Origin: Acanthosoma haemorrhoidale
Lineage: Eukaryota; Arthropoda; Insecta; Hemiptera; Acanthosomatidae
NCBI GenBank assembly: GCA_930367205.1
Contig: OV884011.1
Location: 109,359,139-109,423,138 of the forward strand
Direction of reading: 5' to 3'
Length of the DNA: 64,000 nt
The position numbers were made by a program, and so were the translations under genes. The stretch's first letter is position 1. Every line of letters begins with the position of its first letter. Positions 57,369 to 64,000 of this stretch are shown piece after piece. The notes under the pieces were generated by a model. It worked only from the letters and a program-made list of their open reading frames with translations. It was not told the DNA's origin and ran no database searches.

Positions 57369-58320
57369 TCACGTTGTGAGAGAATTCACAACGACCTTGG
57401 CTTGCTGATCTCTCGTCCTGTACCATCTATTCTTCCAATTATGGCGCAAGGCAATAATTTTAAGAATGTGGTCTGGAGGTGGTCGCAGAGACGGTGGCAT
57501 GGGAGTGAACTTCGGGATCGCAGTGTTTGCTGCGTCTATGATCACATCAGTTATGAAAGTTAGTTGAAGATCTACTTCTTCTTTCGTGTTGAGAATTGGA
57601 ACTGTATGCAGGTTATGGTAAATTTGCGACCGATACAGATCCCAGTCGGCACGACGGTAGTCGTATCTCGTGGGGCGAGGGGTCGCCACTTTACCATCCA
57701 GTGCATACAGTACTGGCTTGTGATCAGACGTAATAAAGTCAAGGGCGGTGCAACTGGTGATACGGTGTGGTTGTTTTGTCAGTAGTAAGTCAATCTTCGA
57801 GGTAGCTTGTGGGTTACCTCTATGTCGAAAAGTAAAAGTCTGGGGGTGAACGACCGTATACGGCATTCTCAACAGGAGTCTCCCAGCCATGTTTGTTGCG
57901 GTGTTATACCACATCGTGTGTCTCGCATTGAGATCTCCCACCACCCAGTGGTTAGATCTCTGCGCACATACGTGTAGCAGGGCTGAGTACTCCTGGAGAG
58001 ACGCATACGGTCTCATGTATAGAGCAGTAAGGTAAATGGGTCTCCCCAAATTTACTTTAACTGTCAAGTGATGAAGCTTGGGATCAGTTGTAGCCAGTTG
58101 TGAAGCCACTTTATTCCAATTGATACCAAGGCGTATAGCAATTAGAACGCCTCCGTAACCGTTAACCCTTTCAATGGCAGTTGAATAACCTTTAAGGTGG
58201 ATCGATTGTGTAGATACCCTAGTGTCTGTAAAAACTACAATATCTAGTCGGTAGAGCGCTAGCAGCACTTCTACCTCATGTATTTTGGTCAGGAGACCAT
58301 CAACGTTAAAATTTAATACT
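57369..58320 (-). pseudogene. J2b ORF2, endonuclease domain
   Basis: Open from about 58305 (VLNFNVDGLLTKIHEVEVLL, the N-A/V-N/D-G-L start motif of APE-type nucleases) to 57369. Visible are VVFTDTRVS at about 58235 (Asp in place of the usual catalytic Glu), VVGDLNARHTMW at about 57935, KIDLLLT at about 57790 and the SDHKPVLY block at about 57735 with the catalytic His. It runs on into the linker (YDYRRADWDLYRSQIYHNLH) and breaks off in KVVVNSLTT. The E-to-D change at TETR may weaken the enzyme or may be a family feature. Confidence 0.8.
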
Positions 58321-58339
58321 TGGTGATCTATCTATATGT

Positions 58340-59046
58340 TTTCCAGATAGTATAGCTATGAACATTTGGCTACAGAAGTCTACTAGGGCAGTTACCCATT
58401 CAAGGTCTTGACGCTGGTCGTTTGTTAGAAACTTTAGCCTAGGATCTAGGTACTTACAATTGATGTTTTCCGAAGTGTCTTCCGAAGTTCTGGGGGCCGT
58501 TCTCGAAGAGGTGGGGGCCTCTCTCGACGTGGTGGGGGCATCTCGGTCTTCGTTACTCTACTGGAACAGCTTGTAGAGCGGGTTCTGCCAAACATTTGTA
58601 GATAGCGGTGGAACCGGCCGCATCATTGGCTCGTCCTGTTTTCGTCTCTTCTGCTGTGGCTGCAGTTTGCTTGTCGGTCTATCTCTGGCGAGAAGCTCCT
58701 TTCTCTTCACGCAGCCTCTGTACGACGCCGGATGAGCCTCACCGCAGTTGGAGCACTTGAGCGGGGCTGAATCATTCCTTGGACATTACGCTACCTCATG
58801 GGGTCCCGCACATCTGACACACTTTAATTTCCTGCCGCAGTGGTTTCGTGTGTTGCCAAATTCTCGACATTGATGGCATTGCGGGGCGCCTCTCTGTTCC
58901 TTGAACGTCACGACACGAACTATGACGCGGTTAATGGCGCGTATCTTTTTCATGCCGTTTAGGGTGACGCTTGCTGGGGCAGTCACAAGCACTGGCGAAC
59001 TGTCTTGCTTTCTTCCCATTGGATCGCTTTTTCTGAGGCGTCGCAC
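58340..59046 (-). pseudogene. J2b ORF1, Gag-like zinc-knuckle part
   Basis: From 59046 the minus strand reads RRLRKSDPMGRKQDSSPVLV (end of the domain before the knuckles), RVVTFKEQRGAPQ, then three CCHC-type knuckles: CHQCREFGNTRNHC, CVRCAGPHEVA-stop-C and CSNCGEAHPASYRGC (to about 58740). A stop lies inside the second knuckle. A basic stretch and a Ser/Thr/Pro-rich tail follow to about 58340. In frame upstream, REVVDV continues to about 59065. Confidence 0.75.
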
Positions 59047-59096
59047 ATCTACTACTTCACGTATTTATGCCCTCTGTCTGAGGAGGTGAGGTTTAT

Positions 59097-59142
59097 TGTC
59101 TGTAAATTTAAAGGGGCTATGAAGAAAAAAAAAAAAAAAAAA
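59097..59142 (+). mobile_element. Minimal J2 insertion: 28 bp plus poly(A)
   Basis: TGTCTGTAAATTTAAAGGGG, CTATGAAG and A18, bracketed by GGTGAGGTTTAT at 59085-59096 and 59143-59154. Only the last 28 bp of a J2-type element were copied. Confidence 0.9.
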
Positions 59143-59154
59143 GGTGAGGTTTAT

Positions 59155-60234
59155 ATAGCCGGCTAGTCGTGGTGGGGGGCCATCCCCACCAGCGGCTGTT
59201 CTCCCCACCAACTTCTCCCCCCACTCTTCGACTGGCGTCATAAGCTTTATTTATTAAGCATATGGATACAGTGATAGATATGATTTGATCGAGAAGAGAG
59301 TGACTTGTAATTAAGAGGTGGCCACAAGAGTTGCCAAACATAAAAAAATTAAAATGGGTTTAATTTTATTTTAAAATATACATTTGTACATCTGTAAGTT
59401 AACCCATGCAAGATCGTCAAGTTAAACAAAAAATAAATAAATAAATGTTCTCTATATAGGTAATCAAATACTGAAGTCAAGTTGGAGTGTAAGAGTCAAA
59501 TTGAATACCGTACATATACGCCAACACTTCCACAGTTCCGACCGTAGCCAACTAGCAAAGTGGGGGGGGGGGGGGGAGCAAAGCCTTGTCTTGGCTCCGA
59601 CTACGCATTAGGTTTCGTGAATAGGCTCCACCAATCCCGAACCACCATCTGGATGGGAGGCAAAGCATGTTTAGTTTTCCGTGAGCACAATAGCATTAGA
59701 TCATCAACAACCCTCAACTTTATTGATTAGAAGATGTGAAAAAAGTACATCTAATTTGAAGGCCCAGTTAGTGCAAAATATATTGTATTGAACTATAAAA
59801 GTTACTAAGTATTCTTGGTTAGTGCTAATTTGTTTTAAATCTCTCCCCCAGAAAAAAAAATCCTAGTTTTGACCTTGTATTCAATTATTGTTAATTTGGA
59901 CTAAACAAAAATAATTTCCAATGTAGCAGTTCCCTTTGCTAAAATATTTTTATATCATTACGAAAGCTTACATTTTAGGGTTTCAACCAAAGACTAGGAT
60001 CTGAAGTTCTTTATTCTCCAGGGTTTAGATCATAAAAATGATCTTAAGCCATTTATTAAAAATTGGAGCAAATACAATCGTATTTATAAAGAACAAACAT
60101 TGTAAAACATACTAATTCATACTATTCATAATACATACAAATTCACGGTAGTCCACCATCTAGAGATCCCTCATTTGGCAACGGACAGTGAGACCACTCT
60201 AATAGCGTGAGAAGACCGATGTAAATACGTAAGT
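59155..60234. other. Unassigned segment
   Basis: 59155-59340 is GC-rich and may be a 5' continuation of the J2b element. A G15 run lies at 59562-59576 in a GC-richer patch (59520-59660). Nothing else recognised. Confidence 0.45.
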
Positions 60235-61250
60235 TTTGTGGCAGAAGAAATTATGACTCAATTGACGAATTAAAGAGATATTTCCGGGACAACAAAACTA
60301 TCGAACGTTCAATAACGGAAATATTAGAAATGACAATGCATAGAAACGAACATCCATTAACATTTACAAACTAACTAATAACCCTAATAAACAACGAACG
60401 TTAACCACTTCCGCTATCGAAATAATGGAAGAAACTTACGACAAAATTTACAGACAAAAACCTAGACAACAGTTACATAACACACAACAGAGAAATCCCA
60501 AGTAACTAGGAAAAAATTACGATCCTAATTTTAAAAAACCATGGGAACCAAGACAAGACCAAATACAACAACAAAATTACCAACAAAGACCGCAGCAAGA
60601 TTACCAACGGTATACACCAAACTATAACAGAGACAATATCGAAAGACACGACCAATCATGGAAGCCACATGAACAAAGACATAAATCAACATACCACAAC
60701 AAGAAATTAGTCAAAACGAACAACAAGAGAGAACCAAACTGTTTCCATGAGAACCGCGAGTAACAGAGTTCATTATACGGAAAACGATAAATACAATTAC
60801 TTACTAAACGTTTAAATTACTTAGAAGCTAAACAAAATGATTTTTTTTAACTACGGCACGAACAACAACGATCCGACTCCTTTATACCAGAAGATCATTT
60901 AAATTACAAATTAAGGCATCGAACATTAAAGATAAAAAAGGCAAAACTTGGCTGATTGACACCGGAGCTTCTAAACATTATATTAATCCAAATTGCCTGA
61001 GGAAAACAAATTGGAAAATAAAACAACAACAGAAAAAGAAAAAAACAGATACATTCAAAATAAGGAAGACGAAACTAACTATATTGATGACAGTGACATG
61101 GCAGAATTCGAACAAATGGAAATTATACCAACAGAAAATGACCAGATAAGTACATGCTGAGCAACGATACATTCGCAAAAATCATCAAATGATCAAATCT
61201 GGATTGTAAACGACGAAAAAATAGTTAATATAGAAAAACACCTACTAATC
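60235..61250 (+). pseudogene. Gypsy/errantivirus-like gag and protease remnant
   Basis: Decayed LTR-retrotransposon coding DNA. From about 60245 one frame reads IDELKRYFRDNKTIERSITE, like the capsid C-terminal region of gypsy-type Gag. The following 400 bp are rich in N, Q, R and H, as in the nucleocapsid tails of such elements. Near 60945-60990 WLIDTGASKHYIN is a retroviral-type aspartic protease active site (D-T-G), in a changed frame. An acidic stretch follows. Stops and frameshifts are frequent. No reverse transcriptase or integrase was found before the J1 insertion, so the pol gene is deleted. It probably belongs to the same element as the env-like piece after 63066. Confidence 0.6.
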
Positions 61251-61426
61251 ATAAAAAAAAGGAAAAACTACTACCCATGGAAAGCATGATAATTATTATA
61301 AACCAGTAGTAAAATATAAATAAACGAGTCAACAACAATTTATTAAGATAAAATTACAATCTGCCTTCTTTTAGGCAATAAGTAATTGAGATAAATGTTA
61401 TCATTCATACTGTCGGGATATTGGTT

Positions 61427-61494
61427 GAACAATTGTCGGAGGTGCACAATTGTCGGAAAAGGTGAACAATTGTCTGAGGTCAACAATTGTCGGA
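61427..61494 (+). repeat. Tandem CAATTGTCGG units in the LTR
   Basis: Four imperfect units of about 17 bp with the core (A/G)CAATTGTC(G/T)G. CAATTG is a palindromic E-box-like core. The position near the LTR start suits an enhancer array. Confidence 0.8.
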
Positions 61495-61792
61495 TTGTTG
61501 TAGTTAATAACAAGGACCATGTTCCATGTAGGCGTTAATATCTGACTCCATTTATTGATAGGGATGTGTCCCGACAAGACACTGTGTTCAGGATGAGGTT
61601 CAGAGGTTCATAAAGAATAAGACTAGTTTTCAGAGTTCGGGCGAGAGATCGGCAGCGTAATAAGTACAAGTCGTCAGAGGTCTGCTATAGGCTGTGTGGC
61701 AAAGTGCCGTCGTAGAGGTCGCCCTAGCGAGAGTAGATTAGCGGAAGGCTGAGTAGGCGTATCGCGACGTTGGTAGCGGCTATCGGTATGTA

Positions 61793-61985
61793 GAGACTAG
61801 AAAAGAGTGAAGAGCGGGCCTACCAGGGGCCAAGTGCCCCTGGTGTCAAGTTACAAGTAGTGTGGCTCAGGAGACTAGGAAACGGAGTGAGCCCACCAGG
61901 GCCAGGTGGCCCTGGGGTAAGTGATAAGTCGTGCGGCTATGAAGACTAAGAGACAGAGTGTCTTTCAGGGCGAAATTTACTGATA
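61793..61985 (+). repeat. Tandem hairpin-bearing repeats in the LTR
   Basis: Units begin GAGACTAG(A/G)(A/G)AA at 61793 and 61871, with a partial third (AGACTAAGAGACAGAGTG) from 61943. The first two contain hairpins: ACCAGGGGC-CAAGT-GCCCCTGGT (61822-61844) and CCAGGGCC-AGGT-GGCCCTGG (61896-61915). The stems differ in sequence but keep their pairing. Confidence 0.8.
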
Positions 61986-62599
61986 TAAATATGCTAACCC
62001 CCTCCCTCGTGGAAGGCGGACTCTGTCTGCAGGGGTATGTTTTACGATACACAGGTAGTCACTTCCTTTTAGTTTTATGACCTTTTAGTTATAGTTTAGT
62101 ATATGGTTGCTAGCAGGGACTGTAGGTCTATTCCAATAGGGGTAAGTGTCCTTGCCCTAGGTTATATGGCAGTCAGGTGGCTAATTCTCGTAGGTTTATT
62201 GCCGTACCCTTTGAGTTACTTGTCTACGACTTCCGACCTCTCTATGATTTATTACCAGAAGTTACATAGATTTGCATTTCTATTATAATACATTATGAAC
62301 CAGAGTGTAGGGTAATTTACATATATAGTTAGCGGTCGCTACACATACCATATTTACATCATTCACTCGCTCATTTATACAATACTTACAAACAGCCCAG
62401 AGGCCCCCCAAGTCCACATGATTGTCACCTCCCTCGCATGCGAAGGAGGCAGCGGAGTCTTTGGAAGTTCCCCACGCTCCTAAGTCAGCCGCGTCACTGG
62501 ATAAGAGCCAGCGGAGGCTGACCAAGAGCGCGAGAGCCACAGACGTTCAGGACATGATTAGAGAAACTGGCCATTGCCAGGACTCCCACTAAAGCTTAG

Positions 62600-63053
62600 T
62601 TATAGCAGGTCACGAGGCCACTGCCGTTTTAATCTCCTAGGAAGATTATAGGGATGAGTGGTGCAGTGCAATGACTGTGCTAGGGAATTAGGATGGTTGG
62701 ATAGGTTACTATGGAATTTTATGAACTTGGAAGGGATGAGTTCAAGAATATAGGGTATATTCAGATCATTGTGAAGGGTTTTGTTGCTGACGTAATAAGG
62801 GGCATTTACTATTGTTCTCAGGACTTTTAATTGAAAGGATTGGATGCGCTTGATGTTCAACTTTTTTGCTGTCCCCCATAGCTCTATTCCGTATGTCCAG
62901 ATTGGCTTAAGTATAACTTTGTAAATAAGTTGTTTATTTTCTATTGAGAGATGGGATTTCCTTCGAAGTAGTCTGTACAGTTGTCTAAAGCGTCTGTTTA
63001 GTTCTTGTCTTTTTAGCCTCGTATGTGGGTTCCATGTCAGTCTTTTGTCGAGA
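62600..63053 (-). pseudogene. J1 ORF2 C-terminal fragment
   Basis: Uninterrupted from LDKRLTWNPHTRLKRQELNR (thumb region of the RT) to RRLKRQWPRDLL and stop. About 150 codons with few changes from the J1 copy at 4880-5335. The frame also runs on upstream into unrelated flanking DNA (to 63133), giving a meaningless fused start. Confidence 0.85.
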
Positions 63054-63065
63054 CACTTAAAGACA

Positions 63066-63735
63066 CTTGCGCTGATTCGGATAATTCTATTGACCGCAAC
63101 AACTTCTCTAAAAGTAACTGACCTGACTAACATTAACGGAACGGTACATTACACATTAAACAATGTAAAAGTAATTGAAAAATACTTCTAAACATACCAC
63201 TTTTATAACATAAGCCTATTAGACTCAAAACTAACTAATATACAAAAACATACTCTACTCTATAATAACAACCTACCCTTTGATAGTCGATATGATACGC
63301 GAAACCAAGAATAACATTATAAGATGACAATGTCATAAGTGAAGTTGAACGTAACAACTATAATACCGAACATAATATTGAACAGATAGCAAACATGAAT
63401 AAACAAATTATAGAGATATTTAAGACGGATATTAAATTAATAAGTGACAATTTTAATAAAGGTTGAGGCAATATGATAAGCATTGGTACAGAAGTAACCT
63501 TTCATGATATTTATATAACTTTAACACACTTATATAACAAACTAAATGACTCAACGCTAAGACATACACCAAAATGTAACATTAGCTCCAAGAAAATCAG
63601 AAATATTATGGCTTATGAGCAAAATACATTGTATTAAACATGAGGAAATACTCCATGTTTTTGTAGACCTGCCACTAGCAGAACCAAATGTAATAACCTC
63701 TTTGCTCATACCAATTCCTGTACATAAAACTAATC
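63066..63735 (+). pseudogene. Env-like remnant of an errantivirus-type element
   Basis: A decayed coding region with features of the baculovirus-F-like envelope genes of insect errantiviruses. In the last part one frame reads LPLAEPN...LLIPIPV (63668-63722), like the conserved segment around the LP...-IP(I/V)P motif of these proteins. Upstream blocks such as ITLTHLYNKLND (about 63505) fit its helical part. Stops and frame changes are many, so no functional protein can be made. It lies downstream of the gag-protease remnant in the same orientation, as expected for a single old element. Confidence 0.4.
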
Positions 63736-64000
63736 TTTTTTTATTGTATTGATATTATATATCAATTAATTATAACATCAATTATATATAACATTAATTG
63801 CAACTATCTTATGAATCACTATTAATGTACTAACCCTACTTTACTGCTTAATGAATGTATAAAAAAAACTATTATATTATTAGATTCTACAGTTCAATGT
63901 AATTATACTCAACATAAACTATCCAATATTAATTATATTTACGATATAAATTTATATATTATTAGTAACAATCGTAAGTTATTCAATTGCAACAAACATA
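63736..64000. other. AT-rich end of window
   Basis: Almost pure A and T with short TATAT and ATTA repeats. It might be more decayed env DNA, but no motif is visible. Confidence 0.4.

Larger units (their letters stand above)
55493..59096 (-). mobile_element. Jockey-clade retrotransposon J2b, broken two-ORF copy
   Basis: On the minus strand: a partial ORF1 with zinc knuckles (59046 to about 58340), ORF2 (58320 to 55724) with endonuclease, RT and C-terminus, and a 3' UTR to 55493 ending in A-rich DNA. It is about 75-80 percent like J2 at the protein level by eye. The UTR differs from that of J2, but keeps the block AAGGTGAGCCTCATCGCC, the counterpart of the J2 hairpin. At least two stops and a frameshift interrupt ORF2, and ORF1 has a stop between knuckles. 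The 5' part of ORF1 may be missing. Confidence 0.85.
61411..62343. mobile_element. Solo LTR, 933 bp, with 5-bp target duplication
   Basis: Starts TGTCGGGATATTGG and ends GCGGTCGCTACA, thus TGT...ACA. CATAC flanks it on both sides (61406-61410 and 62344-62348), and removing it restores the J1 sequence exactly. Inside are four copies of a CAATTGTCGG-type unit (61427-61494), tandem hairpin-bearing repeats (61793-61985) and a TATA box TATAAATA (61984-61991). A solo LTR forms when the two LTRs of an inserted element recombine and the internal part is lost. The internal region of this family is not in the window; its strand is likely plus from the TATA box. Confidence 0.85.
61335..63053 (-). mobile_element. 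J1 copy split by a solo LTR
   Basis: 5'-truncated J1 on the minus strand. Its ORF2 end and most of its 3' UTR are at 62344-63053, its last 75 bp (GAATGATAACATTTATCTCA through GATTGTAATTTTA) at 61335-61410. The break lies in the CATTCATACCATATT sequence and is filled by the LTR at 61411-62343. The J1 copy separates the gag-protease remnant from the env-like remnant, so it inserted into that older element. Confidence 0.85.

Noticed and set aside
62600..63133. 177-codon minus-strand ORF as a complete gene
   Set aside because: Only the part from 63053 is J1 ORF2; the first 27 codons come from unrelated flanking DNA by chance.

Overview
The window is AT-rich animal DNA, most likely from an arthropod (an insect or a small crustacean such as a copepod; I cannot separate these). 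The evidence is the transposon fauna: Jockey-clade non-LTR retrotransposons, Tc1 and mariner transposases, a Tigger/pogo element, a P-element/THAP9-type transposase, Copia and gypsy/errantivirus-like pieces, and a MADF-domain remnant. No bacterial operons, CRISPR arrays or rRNA genes were seen. About a third of the window can be assigned, almost all of it to mobile DNA; the rest is AT-rich intergenic or intronic sequence.

Layout. 1-5690: a decayed P-element-type transposase gene split by two Jockey copies (family J1), one flanked by a 13-bp target-site duplication. 6890-8000: a broken Tc1 transposase. 9491-10437: an internally deleted Tigger element with both ends intact. 12829-13696: an internally deleted mariner. 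15164-16215: a possible host-type exon beside a fragment of a transposon-associated gene family. 21336-21815: three retroposon 3' ends. 29205-31531: a 5'-truncated Jockey element (J2) with an uninterrupted 685-codon ORF and intact RT motifs. 39064-40343: two retroposons at one target site, a Copia fragment and a perfect 114-bp inverted repeat. 42236-44222: a Jockey element (J3) whose RT lost its FADD motif. 46010-46114: a probable host coding exon. 46716-48812: two LTR-like repeats head to head. 49011-49505: an intronless, intact 164-codon gene resembling Elongin-C. 50855-51195: a MADF-domain remnant. 55184-59142: a broken two-ORF Jockey element (J2b) with a truncated copy next to it and a 46-bp insertion inside it. 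60235-63735: a gypsy/errantivirus-like gag-protease and env remnant, interrupted by a J1 copy that itself carries a 933-bp solo LTR.

How it works together. The Jockey ORFs encode an RNA-binding Gag-like protein and an endonuclease/reverse transcriptase that copy the element by target-primed reverse transcription. This explains the many short 3'-end fragments with poly(A) and target duplications. Nesting gives a relative history: P element before J1; errantivirus-like element before J1 before the solo LTR. The only likely host coding units are the Elongin-C-like gene and the exon at 46010-46114, with two weaker candidate exons at about 9060 and 15164. Long gene-free stretches (8001-9050, 10440-12828, 13700-15160, 16216-18587, 22500-26718, 26866-29197, 31540-35085, 35390-39063, 44223-46009, 51200-54960) showed nothing I could name beyond AT-rich tracts.
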